A stretch of DNA of 64,000 nucleotides, taken from positions 29,185 to 93,184 of the forward strand of contig CAWGQZ010000087.1 in NCBI GenBank assembly GCA_963824805.1, given 5' to 3'. The DNA is from DATBAT01 sp963824805 (GTDB taxonomy: Bacteria; Acidobacteriota; Terriglobia; Terriglobales; Acidobacteriaceae). The notes beneath the pieces are model-generated. The model was not told the origin of the DNA. It searched no databases and saw only the letters and a program-made list of their open reading frames with translations. Of this stretch, positions 17,176-27,153 are shown one piece after another (position 1 is the stretch's first letter; every line of letters starts with the position of its first letter). The translations under genes were made by a program, and so were the position numbers.

Positions 17176-18603
17176 ATGATCGGCGAGACCATATCCCACT
17201 ACCGCATTCTCAGTAAGCTTGGAGGCGGCGGTATGGGAGTGATTTATGAAGCCGAAGACATCCGGCTCGGCCGCCGCGTGGCGCTGAAATTTATTCCCGA
17301 CAATTTGGCCGGCGACCGGAATGCCCTGGAGCGATTTGAACGCGAGGCGCGTGCCGCATCACAGCTCGCCCATCCCAATATCTGCACCATTCACGACATC
17401 GAGGACAACAACGGCCATCCCTTCCTGGTGATGGAAAAGCTTGAGGGCGAAAGCCTGAAGCAAAAGATTCACCACCAACCTCTCGATATCAAGCAAGTTC
17501 TCGAAATTGGCGTGCAAGTTGCCAGCGCTCTTGAAGCTTCCCATGCCAAGGGCATCATTCATCGCGACGTGAAGCCGGGGAACATTTTCCTCACTACGAA
17601 TGGCCCGGTAAAGGTTCTCGATTTCGGCTTGGCCAAGCTGCCCCGCAATCACGCGCTTGGCACCAGCGAGGACACTCCAACCGACGATTCGCTGACCGCC
17701 GCCGACGTGGTTCCGGGGACGGCGATCTATATGTCGCCTGAGCAGGCGCGTAGCGAACAGCTTGATCCGCGCTCCGATTTGTTTTCATTCGGCGTTGTGC
17801 TCTATGAAATGGCCACCGGCAGAAAGCCGTTTCATGGCAAGAACACGGTGACCACCTTGAGTGCGGTGTTGCGCGATAAGCCCAAGTCGCCGGCGGAAGT
17901 GAATCCGAAGATTCCCGCCGAGCTGGTTGGAATTATCGGCAAGGCGATGCAGAAGAACCGCCGCTATCGGTATCAGAATGCCACCGCCATCAAGGCTGAC
18001 CTGCAGCTACTGCAGAAGAAGATCGAGGGTGGCGTTCCGATGCCTTCTCATAGCCGCTTGCGGTTCTCTACCGATACATTTCAGGGGTCCCACCGGCGAT
18101 TGAGGATAGGGTTGGTGATGGTAAGTGCGCTGCTACTGACGCTGGTGATATCCGGTATCGTGTGGTGGCTTCGCCATCCGGAGGGCCCGCCGCCTGCAAA
18201 TAGCATCGCCGTTCTGCCGCTGACCAATATCAATCACGACCCGAAGATCGATAACTTCCGCTTTGCCTTGGCCGATGCCATGTCGCGGTCACTGACCACA
18301 GTTTCCTCCTTGGCGGTTCGCCCAGCGTCGGAAACTCAGCGATATTCGGGTCAGGAAGTGAATCTGCGAAAAGCCGCTGGAGAGTTGAGGGCTGCAGTCG
18401 TGGTGACTGGCCACTTCATAGCCCAGGGCGAGCGGTTGACCATCACGCTGGAGGCGATAGATGTCGAGAAAAACACCGTGATCTGGCAGAGTACTGTGCC
18501 CTCGATCACCGACAATCTGGCGATTACTCAAGCGCAGGTGGTGGCGCAAATGCGCCAAGGGCTGCTACCCGCGCTCGGCGTCAGTACGTCCAAGAAGAGA
18601 TAA
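17176..18603 (+). CDS. Transmembrane Ser/Thr protein kinase with periplasmic TolB/FlgO-like domain
   Basis: 475 aa. The Hanks-type kinase domain (9-285) is intact: GGGGMG loop 16-21, K38 in VALKF, HRDVKPGN 129-136, DFG 149-151 and the APE-equivalent YMSPEQ. A single transmembrane helix spans 311-332. The exterior part (342-475) starts NSIAVLPLTNI and resembles the TolB/FlgO-like N-terminal fold often found behind such kinases and CadC-type regulators. It probably senses an envelope signal and phosphorylates cytoplasmic proteins. A good promoter lies just upstream; the next gene is 51 nt downstream. Confidence 0.92.
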   Translation: MIGETISHYRILSKLGGGGMGVIYEAEDIRLGRRVALKFIPDNLAGDRNALERFEREARAASQLAHPNICTIHDIEDNNGHPFLVMEKLEGESLKQKIHHQPLDIKQVLEIGVQVASALEASHAKGIIHRDVKPGNIFLTTNGPVKVLDFGLAKLPRNHALGTSEDTPTDDSLTAADVVPGTAIYMSPEQARSEQLDPRSDLFSFGVVLYEMATGRKPFHGKNTVTTLSAVLRDKPKSPAEVNPKIPAELVGIIGKAMQKNRRYRYQNATAIKADLQLLQKKIEGGVPMPSHSRLRFSTDTFQGSHRRLRIGLVMVSALLLTLVISGIVWWLRHPEGPPPANSIAVLPLTNINHDPKIDNFRFALADAMSRSLTTVSSLAVRPASETQRYSGQEVNLRKAAGELRAAVVVTGHFIAQGERLTITLEAIDVEKNTVIWQSTVPSITDNLAITQAQVVAQMRQGLLPALGVSTSKKR

Positions 18604-18654
18604 GCGGCGGGTTCAGGCATACTAGAGCCAGATCACTCTTAACCTTTCGGAAAA

Positions 18655-21405
18655 ATGTTGCTTCCTATCTCGCACGCCCCAAATCTGATATCCATGCAAA
18701 CTCCCAAACCTGATTTCCATGGCAAAAGCCGGATCCGCGCCTTTGTCGTGGTCTCTTGCATTCTTTTGGCCGCATCCTTTGCGCTGACCCAGAGCAAACT
18801 CACCAGTCCGGTCGACTCTCTGCCGCCGGATTCGGGCACAGCGGGCCTGAAGCAGATGCTTCTGCGGTTGCATACCACGGCCCGGATGCTGCAAACCACC
18901 GCCCACCCTGATGACGAGGATGGCGGCATGTTGACCCTGGAGTCACGAGGTAAAGGCGTCACGGTAACTCTGATGACGCTGAATCGGGGCGAAGGCGGCC
19001 AGAACAAGATCGGCAGCAACCTGTTCGATGTGTTGGGAGTTCTTCGCGCCCTGGAGTTGACCGCATCCGACCAGCATTACGGCGTCGAACAGCGGTTTTC
19101 GCGCGTCGCTGATTTCGGTTATTCCAAGAATCCTGAAGAAACTTTTCAGAAATGGCAAGGCCACGACATCCCACTGGGCGACATGGTCCGCGTAATTCGC
19201 ACCTTTCGTCCCGACGTTTTGGTCGCGCGCTTTTCAGGCACGCCGCGCGATGGGCACGGCCATCACGAGGCATCGGGTCTGCTGACCATGGAAGCATTCC
19301 ACGCGGCAGCCGATCCGAATCGGTTCCCCGAGCAGGTCAAAGAGGGCCTGCTTCCATGGCAGCCGAAAAAGTTGTACATCGGCAACGTTTGCGGCTTCAT
19401 GGCATCTTCCTGCGCCGATGAAAACTACACGGTGAAGTTAAACACCGGCGAGGTGAACGCGGCGCTGGGCATGTCCTACATTCAATTTGCCGTCGAGGGT
19501 TTACGCCATCAGTTGTCGCAGGGTGCGGGTGGTTGGTCGGTTGATGCGGGACCGCACTACGCTTACTACAAGCTAACCGATACCGCGGCCGGCAAGCCTG
19601 ATCAAAAGACTCACGAGAAGGACTTCTTTGACGGAATCGATACCACTTTGCCAGGACTGTCCTCGCGCTTGGGGGGTGAAGAGAAGAAGGTTGCATTCCT
19701 GCGGCCCGGTCTAACCGAGGTTGCGAAACAGATTGAGGAAGCAACAGCGAGAAGCGGAACCGACCCAGCCGGTGCCGCTGCACCGCTGTCTTCTGCCGCC
19801 GAAGAGTTAGGGAGCTTGATTCGTCGCGTCGAAGCTGCCGGCATCAGTGCACAGGCGAAAGCGGAACTCTTACAGCGTTTACGCGAGAAGCGTCAGCAGG
19901 CCGAAGACGCGTTGAATCTTGCCGCCGGAATGTCGCTGGAGGCGAACGCGATAATCCCTAACGACGGATCGGCCGCCGTTTCTCCCGGACAGAAATTAGA
20001 GGTTAAGGTCAAACTGCACAATGGGGCGGTGTTCCCGATCGTCGTCAAAGAGGTAGCGCTGGAAGGGTTTGAAAACTGGGCACATGAACTCACCAACAAG
20101 AAAGAAACCCGGATCGAACCGGGTAAAGATTTTTCCTTATCATTCGCGGTGCAGGCCCCTTGGACCGCCGCCTATACGCGTCCCTACTGGCACCGGAACA
20201 ATCCCGAAGAAGACGCAATCAACACCATCGATGACCTGAAATACGTCACGCTTCCCTTCCCACCGTCGCCCTTTCACGTTCGCGCAAACTATTCCAGCAA
20301 GGAACATGTTCAGGGACAGATAAGCGCTCCGCTCATGGTTTTGATTGCCGACAAGGATTTCAGGTCCAAGCGCGCGCTGGCCGTGGCCCCCATCTTCTCG
20401 GTGATGCTTGATCCCGGTGAACAGGTGATCCCAGCCGACACCGCCGCAGCCCGCGCGGTTAGCGTCGAGGTAAGCAGCAATCTAGATGGAGCACCGAGAG
20501 GAACACTGCACCTGGAAGCCCCTGCAGGCTGGCTCGTGGATCCCCCAACTATCCCGGTAAATCTTCCGCAGCGCGGAGACAAACAAGAGTTTGAATTCAA
20601 GGTGGTTCCTTCCACGCTGCAGGAAGGCAAGACCCAGATTCGCGCGGTGCTCGATGCTGGCGGCAAGAGCTATAGCGAAGGCTACAGCACGGTCAGCCGT
20701 GAAGACCTCGACACGTTCTACTACTACCAGCCAGCCACGCAGCGCGTCAGCATAGTCAACGTGAAAACGCCGAAGGATTTGAAGGTTGGCTATGTCATGG
20801 GTGCGGGAGATGAAATTCCGACGGTGCTGAAGCAAGTCGGCATCGACGTCACCCAAATCTCCGCCGACAAGCTGGCCAGCGAGGATTTGCGCCGCTACGG
20901 AACCATAGTCCTGGGAATTCGCGCCTATGACACGCAAAAGGAAGTTGCTGTCAACAATAAGAGGTTGCTCGATTTCGTTTCTGGTGGCGGCACGTTGGTG
21001 GCGCAGTACAACGCGAGCGTCGGCGATTTCAACAGCGGACACTTTACACCGTTTCCGGCACAGCTCAGCCGGGCTCGTGTTTCGGTCGAGGAGGCTCCGG
21101 TCGAGATCCTTGCTCCCGACGATAGCGTCTTCCGCTTTCCTAACCAGATTACGCAAGCCGATTTCAACGGTTGGGTACAGGAGCGCGGGCTCTATTTCAT
21201 GGACTCCTGGGACGACCATTACAAGCCGTTGTTGTCGTCACACGATCCCGGCGAGCCTCCGCAGAAGGGCGGCTTGATCCGGGCACAGTTCGGCAAAGGA
21301 ATTTACATCTATGCCGGATACGCTTTCTTCCGTCAGCTGCCCGCGGGTGTTCCCGGAGCCATCCGGCTCTATGTGAATTTGCTCAATGCTGGGCACGAAA
21401 AATAG
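18655..21405 (+). CDS. Large exported PIG-L (LmbE) family deacetylase with GATase-like C-terminus
   Basis: 916 aa. A signal peptide or anchor at about residues 27-45 precedes an LmbE domain with AHPDDE (83-88) and HGHH (201-204), the zinc-binding motifs of N-acetylglucosaminide deacetylases. A long beta-rich central region (about 430-690) resembles NEW/Ig-like modules. The C-terminal segment from about 700 (VGYVMGAGDEIPTVLKQVG, then DFVSGGGTLVAQYN) looks like a ThuA/class I amidotransferase-like fold. The multi-domain layout suggests a cell-surface deacetylase acting on glycan or glycoconjugate substrates. An alternative ATG at 18694 would still include the leader. Confidence 0.87.
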   Translation: MLLPISHAPNLISMQTPKPDFHGKSRIRAFVVVSCILLAASFALTQSKLTSPVDSLPPDSGTAGLKQMLLRLHTTARMLQTTAHPDDEDGGMLTLESRGKGVTVTLMTLNRGEGGQNKIGSNLFDVLGVLRALELTASDQHYGVEQRFSRVADFGYSKNPEETFQKWQGHDIPLGDMVRVIRTFRPDVLVARFSGTPRDGHGHHEASGLLTMEAFHAAADPNRFPEQVKEGLLPWQPKKLYIGNVCGFMASSCADENYTVKLNTGEVNAALGMSYIQFAVEGLRHQLSQGAGGWSVDAGPHYAYYKLTDTAAGKPDQKTHEKDFFDGIDTTLPGLSSRLGGEEKKVAFLRPGLTEVAKQIEEATARSGTDPAGAAAPLSSAAEELGSLIRRVEAAGISAQAKAELLQRLREKRQQAEDALNLAAGMSLEANAIIPNDGSAAVSPGQKLEVKVKLHNGAVFPIVVKEVALEGFENWAHELTNKKETRIEPGKDFSLSFAVQAPWTAAYTRPYWHRNNPEEDAINTIDDLKYVTLPFPPSPFHVRANYSSKEHVQGQISAPLMVLIADKDFRSKRALAVAPIFSVMLDPGEQVIPADTAAARAVSVEVSSNLDGAPRGTLHLEAPAGWLVDPPTIPVNLPQRGDKQEFEFKVVPSTLQEGKTQIRAVLDAGGKSYSEGYSTVSREDLDTFYYYQPATQRVSIVNVKTPKDLKVGYVMGAGDEIPTVLKQVGIDVTQISADKLASEDLRRYGTIVLGIRAYDTQKEVAVNNKRLLDFVSGGGTLVAQYNASVGDFNSGHFTPFPAQLSRARVSVEEAPVEILAPDDSVFRFPNQITQADFNGWVQERGLYFMDSWDDHYKPLLSSHDPGEPPQKGGLIRAQFGKGIYIYAGYAFFRQLPAGVPGAIRLYVNLLNAGHEK

Positions 21406-21486
21406 TTCGCGATTCGGATTTCCCATGCATCTGTTTTGAAAGTTTAGTTTAGTTTTCAGTTGCCAGCTCTCAGCCTCCAGCTTCCG

Positions 21487-22965
21487 ATGGATGATTCGCC
21501 AAAACCGGGGCAGCCCTTGATCCGCGGTATCGGATTGAGTAGTGCAACCGCGCTCAATATGATCGACATGATCGGGGTTGGACCGTTCATCACCATCCCG
21601 TTGATGTTGAGCGCTATGGGCGGCCCCCAGGCCATGCTGGGATGGATTCTCGGCGCCGTGTTCGCCATTTGCGATGGCCTGGTGTGGGCGGAACTGGGCG
21701 CGGCAATGCCTGGCTCCGGTGGATCTTACCGTTACCTCAAAGAAATTTACGGCCCCAGAGGCGCTGGTCGGCTGATCTCATTCCTGTTTATCTGGCAACT
21801 CTCCTTCAGCGCGCCGCTATCGATTGCATCTGGCGCAATCGGGCTGGCAGGTTACGCTGCTTATCTATGGCCCGGACTGGAAGCCCAATACACGGTTCAC
21901 AACTGGAGTCTCGCCGTGCCGCTGCTCGGCACCCTGCAAGTGGGATGGCTGGTTTCGGGTGGAACTTTTCTGGCGATTGCGATCGTTGTGCTGGCCACGC
22001 TTCTGCTGTATCGGAAAATCACCAGCATTGGATGGATGTCGAAAGTTCTGCTGGGCGGAGTAGTGGGAACCATTAGCTGGATCATCATCGCCGGGCTAAC
22101 CCACTTCAACCCGGCGCGCGCCTTTGATTTCCCCGCAGGAGCCTTCACGCTATCCCACAATTTCTTTCTCGGCCTGGGCTCCGCCATGCTGGTCGCCACC
22201 TACGACTATTGGGGTTATTACAACGTCTGTTTTCTGGGCGACGAGGTCAAGGAACCGGCGAAGAATATCCCCCGCGCGCTGCTGCTATCCATTCTGCTGG
22301 TGGGATGTCTATACGTGGTAATGAACGTAAGCATTCTGGGCGTGGTGCCCTGGCGGGATCTAGTGGTATCGGGCCATTCCAATCGAGGGCTGTACGTAGT
22401 TTCTATTTTCATGGAAAGGATTTACGGATCCTGGGCCGCGAACCTGGCGACGGGTCTCGTGATGTGGACGGCCTTCGCTTCAGTCTTCTCTCTGATGCTG
22501 GGTTATTCACGGGTACCTTATGCGGCAGCATTGGACGGCAACTATTTTCGGGCGTTTGCCAAAATTCATCCCCAACATCGCTTTCCCTATGTTTCATTGC
22601 TCGCGCTGGGAGTGGTAGCGGCACTGTTTTGTTTTCTGTCGTTAGCTGACGTGATCGCAGCTCTCGTGGTTATTCGCATCACATTACAATTTCTGGTGCA
22701 GGCGATTGGATTGATCGTACTGCGCATCCACCGCCCGGAATTGCCTCGTCCTTTTCGCATGTGGTTTTACCCTGTACCGGCCCTGCTGGCGTCGATTGGA
22801 TTCATCTACGTGCTCATCTACCGCACCAACTCCATGAAGCAGATTCGCTACGCGCTTGTGATCCTGATTACCGGCATCATCATTTACATGCTGCGGGCTT
22901 GGCGCAATCGTGAATGGCCGTTTAATTCATTTGCTGTCGCTTTACCGGAGGCCTCTGCTGACTGA
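21487..22965 (+). CDS. APC superfamily amino-acid permease
   Basis: 492-aa inner-membrane protein with twelve hydrophobic segments. The N-terminal helix carries the family's substrate-binding region (NMIDMIGVGPFITIPLML) and the next helix has GSGGSYRYLKEIYG. It probably imports or exchanges amino acids by proton or substrate coupling; specificity is unknown. The ATG at 21487 is preferred over a TTG at 21460 that falls in a low-complexity upstream stretch. The stop is 1 nt before the MFS gene, so the two are cotranscribed. Confidence 0.88.
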   Translation: MDDSPKPGQPLIRGIGLSSATALNMIDMIGVGPFITIPLMLSAMGGPQAMLGWILGAVFAICDGLVWAELGAAMPGSGGSYRYLKEIYGPRGAGRLISFLFIWQLSFSAPLSIASGAIGLAGYAAYLWPGLEAQYTVHNWSLAVPLLGTLQVGWLVSGGTFLAIAIVVLATLLLYRKITSIGWMSKVLLGGVVGTISWIIIAGLTHFNPARAFDFPAGAFTLSHNFFLGLGSAMLVATYDYWGYYNVCFLGDEVKEPAKNIPRALLLSILLVGCLYVVMNVSILGVVPWRDLVVSGHSNRGLYVVSIFMERIYGSWAANLATGLVMWTAFASVFSLMLGYSRVPYAAALDGNYFRAFAKIHPQHRFPYVSLLALGVVAALFCFLSLADVIAALVVIRITLQFLVQAIGLIVLRIHRPELPRPFRMWFYPVPALLASIGFIYVLIYRTNSMKQIRYALVILITGIIIYMLRAWRNREWPFNSFAVALPEASAD

Positions 22966-22966
22966 C

Positions 22967-24214
22967 ATGGCTTCCTCCAGCAAATCCGTACCACAGAATT
23001 CCGCATGGGAACCGCTCAGTGAGCCTCTGTTCCGATCCCTGTGGATTGCGGCGGTAATTTCCTACACGGGTACCTGGATGCAGAACGTCGGCGCCGGATG
23101 GCTGATGACCCAGCTCACCATGTCGCCGCTGATGATCAGCCTGGTGCAAGCCGCAAGCACGGTGCCGGTTTTTCTGGTGATCCTGCCGGCAGGCGCGCTG
23201 GCGGATTTGGTTGACCGGAGGCGGTTCCTGCTGATCACGCAAGGCTGGATGGTCGTAGCTGCAGCCACTCTGGGCCTGCTCACCATGTTCGGCCACGTCA
23301 CTCCATGGATCCTGCTCGGCTTCACTTTCGTCCTGGGCCTCGGCGCGGTGATGAACGATCCCGCGTGGCAGGCGATCACGCCCGAGATTGTCTCGACGCG
23401 ATGCCACGCTCCTGCCGTGGCTCTGAATTCCGTTGGCTTCAACGTAGCCCGTGCCGTTGGCCCGGCGCTGGGTGGATTGGTAATCGCCGCCGCAGGGTCT
23501 GCAGTTGCATTCCTGTTGAATGCAGCTTCTTTCTTCGGCGTAATCTTCTTCTTATATCGTTGGAAACGACCCCACTTCGAGCAGGTGGAGAAGGGCCGCA
23601 TGTGGGACGCGCTGCGCGCCGGCATCCGCTACATGCGAGGCGACGCCTTGGTGCGCTGCATACTGATCCGCACCGGGGCCTTCAGTCTCGCAGCTAGTTC
23701 CCTGTTAGCGCTCCTGCCGCTGCTGGCCCGTCCTTATGGAGCAAGTGGATTTGGACTGCTTCTCGGCTCCTTTGGACTAGGAGCCTTGTCTGGAGCCGCT
23801 CTGCTTCCCAGGCTGCGCTTGCGGTTCTCCGTGGATGGCGTGGTCGCGTTGGCGATTCTGCTCTTCGCAGCCATGACATTCGCCTCCGGACAAGCACAGA
23901 GTTTCGGTTGGCTCTGTCTAATCTTATTTGCCAGCGGCATTGGCTGGATCGCAATTCTTGCGTGCCTCAACATTGCGGCCCAGACCATGTCGCCTTCGTG
24001 GCTGCGGGCACGAGCACTTTCCATGTACCTGCTGGTGCTTCAGGGTGGAATGGCATTGGGTAGCGCAGCCTGGGGCGAGTTAGCCACCAAAGTGGGCGTG
24101 CCCAACGCTTTGTTGGCATCGTCCATTGCGTTGGTGCTTGGACTTTTCACAGTTCGACGCTACCGGCTTACCGCCAGGGACTTACAATTGGCGCCAGCGG
24201 TGGTGCGTGATTAA
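22967..24214 (+). CDS. MFS transporter of the EntS/MFS_3 type
   Basis: 415 aa with about eleven to twelve helices. The start is MASSSKSVPQNSAWEPLSEP, and helix 1 begins LFRSLWIAAVISYTGTWMQN, typical of MFS_3 exporters. An ALADLVDRRR loop matches the conserved cytoplasmic loop 2-3 motif (G/AxLADxxDRR). The start at 22967 has GGAGG about 14 nt upstream and lies one base after the APC permease stop. Related proteins export siderophores or drugs. Translational coupling to the permease suggests a joint role, but the substrate is unknown. Confidence 0.88.
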   Translation: MASSSKSVPQNSAWEPLSEPLFRSLWIAAVISYTGTWMQNVGAGWLMTQLTMSPLMISLVQAASTVPVFLVILPAGALADLVDRRRFLLITQGWMVVAAATLGLLTMFGHVTPWILLGFTFVLGLGAVMNDPAWQAITPEIVSTRCHAPAVALNSVGFNVARAVGPALGGLVIAAAGSAVAFLLNAASFFGVIFFLYRWKRPHFEQVEKGRMWDALRAGIRYMRGDALVRCILIRTGAFSLAASSLLALLPLLARPYGASGFGLLLGSFGLGALSGAALLPRLRLRFSVDGVVALAILLFAAMTFASGQAQSFGWLCLILFASGIGWIAILACLNIAAQTMSPSWLRARALSMYLLVLQGGMALGSAAWGELATKVGVPNALLASSIALVLGLFTVRRYRLTARDLQLAPAVVRD

Positions 24215-24247
24215 TTTCGGGTCACAAATAAAAAGGAGAAATCAAGA

Positions 24248-24796
24248 ATGAAGAAGGTAAATTGGTTGCTAGGGGCAGCACTTCTGTTGGCTTGTTGTTC
24301 GGTGGCTTCGGCGAAAGACGGGACCATCGCTACCGTGCTCGACAAAAACCTCGGAAACGTGGAGAAAGAATTTGTTTCGGCAGCCGAAGCGATGCCGGAA
24401 GAAAAATACACATTCGCTCCAACCGAGGGCGAGTTCAAGGGGGTACGCAGCTTCGCCGCCCAGGTGAAGCACGTCGCAGCGGTCAATTATGTGATTGCCG
24501 CAGCAGTTCTGGGCGAGAAGCCTCCCGTCGACACCGGCGAGGAAGCAGGCCCCGCGTCGATGACCAGCAAAGCGGACATCGTGAAGTTCCTGAAAGATTC
24601 GTTTGCCTATGCCCACAAGGCAACGACTTCATTCAGTGATGCGGATGCAGTGAAGATGGGGCCCAATCCCTTTGGCAAAGACCAGGTGCCCCGAATGGCA
24701 GTGGCCTCATGGATTACCCCCCACTGCTTCGATCATTACGGCCAAATGGTGGTCTACCTGCGGATGAATGGAATCGTGCCTCCGGCTAGCCGCTAA
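24248..24796 (+). CDS. Exported DinB-fold protein
   Basis: 182 aa. Signal peptide MKKVNWLLGAALLLACCSVA ending ASA, then a DinB four-helix bundle with candidate metal ligands in VKHVAAVNYV and HCFDHYGQMVVYL. A strong AAGGAGA ribosome site lies upstream. Most DinB-fold enzymes are cytoplasmic thiol transferases; an exported version should lack access to bacillithiol-type cofactors, so its role is unclear. It is followed by a hairpin repeat. Confidence 0.85.
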   Translation: MKKVNWLLGAALLLACCSVASAKDGTIATVLDKNLGNVEKEFVSAAEAMPEEKYTFAPTEGEFKGVRSFAAQVKHVAAVNYVIAAAVLGEKPPVDTGEEAGPASMTSKADIVKFLKDSFAYAHKATTSFSDADAVKMGPNPFGKDQVPRMAVASWITPHCFDHYGQMVVYLRMNGIVPPASR

Positions 24797-24810
24797 CGCA
24801 ACGGACTGCG

Positions 24811-24857
24811 CGGATCTTCACGGATAAATCTAAACCGGGTTTATCTGTGGAGATCCG
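24811..24857. repeat. Hairpin-forming dispersed repeat, copy 1
   Basis: Arms cggatcttcacggataaa (24811-24828) and tttatctgtggagatccg (24840-24857) pair at 16 of 18 positions, the two exceptions being G-U type, around an 11-nt loop. It lies between convergent genes (exported DinB and thrB), so it could serve both as a transcription barrier. A related element occurs at 37528-37600. Confidence 0.6.
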
Positions 24858-24862
24858 TAAGA

Positions 24863-25795
24863 TCAGTGGCTGGCGTTGCCGCCCTGGCCGGTGATCGAGG
24901 TAGCAATCAACTCCGCAGTGAGTTTGTGCTTTCGCAGGTGTTCGGCAACAGCCGTCTTTGCGCGGATGGCCTGAGCCTTGGGATCCAGAAAAATCAAGAC
25001 CGACGGCCCGGCGCCGCTGAGTGCCACGCCAAAAATCCCCACCGTCCCCGTCAGTTTCTCGATCGACGGTAATAGAGGGCAAAGCGATGCCCGGTAAGGC
25101 TGGTGGATTCGATCGCCGAGTGCCGATGTCAGCAGGTCTCCCCGTCCCTGCACAAAAGCCGCCAGCAGCAGCATGGAATTTTGAATATTGGTCACGGCGT
25201 CGTCACGCGAATATTGTTCAGGCAAAACCTTGCGGGCCTCTTCGGTAGAGAGTGGATGGTTGGGAATAGCCAGCAGCAACGGCCAATTCCCTTTGGGTTT
25301 TACCCTTGCTACCAGTGCCTCGTGCTCGCCTGACATCTTGGCGACCGTCAATCCGCCCATCCAGCAGGCCGACGCGTTGTCCGGATGATGTTCCAGCCGC
25401 GATGCCTCTCCAACGATACGGCTGTCAGGCCATTTCAGCCCGCCGAAGTGCACGGCCAAAGCGATTCCCGCCAACCGGGCCGCAGCAGATGATCCGCATC
25501 CCTTACCGATTGGAATTTGATTATCGATAGTCAGCGCCAGGGGCTGCGCCGCTTGACCTTCCCCATCGAGCACATCACGATAGGTATCTAAGATGAGATG
25601 CTTCTCGATCCTGCCGCAAATCTCCGGATCGCGGCCACGAGCCTTAATCGAATATTCGTTGGTGATGCTGGCGCGAAGTTTTAAATGGAGGTCGAACGCC
25701 AATGCAGCCGCGTCAAATGCGGGGCCCAGATTCGCCGAGGTCGCAGGGAGGCTGATTGCAAAAGCACTGGATTGCTTGGACTTTCGGCTGGGCAT
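24863..25795 (-). CDS. thrB: Homoserine kinase
   Basis: 310-aa GHMP-fold enzyme that phosphorylates L-homoserine with ATP in threonine synthesis. The phosphate loop is PIGKGCGSSAAARLAG, and the N-terminal strand reads AISLPATSANLGPAFDAAAL, as in ThrB. The C-terminal GHMP motif GVALSGAGPSVLIFL is intact. It starts 6 nt after thrC, giving a thrC-thrB operon. Its 3' end faces the exported DinB gene across a hairpin repeat. Confidence 0.95.
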   Translation of the reverse strand: MPSRKSKQSSAFAISLPATSANLGPAFDAAALAFDLHLKLRASITNEYSIKARGRDPEICGRIEKHLILDTYRDVLDGEGQAAQPLALTIDNQIPIGKGCGSSAAARLAGIALAVHFGGLKWPDSRIVGEASRLEHHPDNASACWMGGLTVAKMSGEHEALVARVKPKGNWPLLLAIPNHPLSTEEARKVLPEQYSRDDAVTNIQNSMLLLAAFVQGRGDLLTSALGDRIHQPYRASLCPLLPSIEKLTGTVGIFGVALSGAGPSVLIFLDPKAQAIRAKTAVAEHLRKHKLTAELIATSITGQGGNASH

Positions 25796-25801
25796 GGTGG
25801 C

Positions 25802-27153
25802 TTAGGACTTCTCGGCCTGTTCGAGCACACGAATCACGGCGTCAGCATTGGCATCGAGCACAATCGGAGCCCGCTGCCTGGTGGCAATAATTTCGGCTTG
25901 CTTGGCGTAAGGCGTGCCTTCAAACAAATCACCACGATGAAATTTGAGCGTGAAGTCGGGATCCTTGAGCAGGTGTCCGGTAAGCACCAGCACCACGGAC
26001 TCATTCTGCTTCACGAATCCCTGCTTCACTAGTTTCTTCAATCCTGCGAGCGTGACCGCCGAAGCGGGCTCGCAGCCAATGCCGTCTGCCCCGATCTCAG
26101 CTTTCGCAAGGGCAATCTCGACTTCACTGACTTGCTCGACAGTGCCGCCGGTTTCTTCCAGCACGCGCACCGCTTTTTTCCATGATGCCGGATTACCAAT
26201 CCGGATCGCGGTAGCCATGGTGTCGGCGTGCACCGAAACCAATTCCTTGCCGCCCTTTTCACGTACCGTGCGCACCAGCGCGTTGGCCCCTTCTGCTTGT
26301 ATCACCGAAATCTTTGGTAGACGCTTGATGAGGCCGAGTTCATGCATCTCCCGAACCGCTTTGCCCAGCGCAGACGAATTTCCTAAATTTCCGCCCGGAA
26401 CAACAATGTGGTCGGGCGGTTCCCAATCGAATTGCTCCATTAGTTCAAAAGCGACGGTCTTTTGGCCTTCCAACCGGAAAGGGTTGATCGAATTCAGTAG
26501 ATAGATCGGTTTGCGGCTGACGATGTCATTCAACACCTGCATGCAGCCATCAAAATCTGTGCGCACCTGGCAGGTAACGGCTCCATATTCCAGGGCCTGC
26601 GAAAGCTTGCTCCAGGAAATTTTGCCGTCGGGAATCAGCACCAGGCTCCGCATTCCCCCCGTGCCGCGTAAGCCGCCATAGAAGCGGAGGTGTTGCCGGT
26701 GGAGGCGCAAGCCACCCACTGGAACCCGTCTTTACGCGCAAACGACGACGCTACCGTCATGCCCGTATCTTTAAAGGATCCTGTGGGATTCATGCCTTGA
26801 TGCTTGGCATAGAGCTGGTCAACCCCGGCAATCCGCGCGCATAGCGACAACTCGTAGAGGGGCGTGTTCCCCTCACGCAAAGTGATTGCGGGATGCGCTT
26901 CGTCCAGCGAGGGCAAAACCTCCCGGAAACGCCAGACTCCGCTTTGGTCAATAGGGAGATTCGAAGCTCGCCGCTCGCGCCAGAGAGACTTCAGACTTCC
27001 GGCCTCAAGATTCATCTGGTCGGCATTGGGAAATACAACCTCCAGCAAATTACCGCAGTTGGCGCAATTTAACCCCGAGTCCGCAACCGCGGTCACGGCA
27101 CCACAGCCGACGCAGCGCAGTAAGGTATCGTCCACTTTGGAAACAGTAGGCAT
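25802..27153 (-). pseudogene. thrC: Threonine synthase, frameshifted in a G6 run
   Basis: PLP enzyme converting O-phosphohomoserine to threonine. The first frame (from 27153) has a zinc ribbon (Cys14, 17, 30, 33), then NPTGSFKDTGM with the PLP lysine K128 and ASTGNTSASMAAYAARG, and then runs into a stop. The second frame continues GGMRSLVLIPDGKISWSKL to the C-terminus at 25802, with the PLP phosphate loop GGNLGNSSALGK. The break lies at a run of six G (minus strand) near 26655-26660; seven G would give one 451-aa protein. Because threonine synthesis is usually essential in free-living cells, a homopolymer miscall is more likely than a true mutation. Confidence 0.9.

Noticed and set aside
21455..21483. 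Sequence ttcagttgccagctctcag... before the APC permease, similar to low-complexity dispersed repeats
   Set aside because: Too short and only one copy seen in the window; could be chance. It was used only to disfavour the upstream TTG start.
25802..27153. Programmed ribosomal frameshifting in thrC
   Set aside because: Only the G6 run is present; I see no slippery heptamer with a downstream pseudoknot or stimulatory SD, and other frameshifts in the window point to consensus errors.
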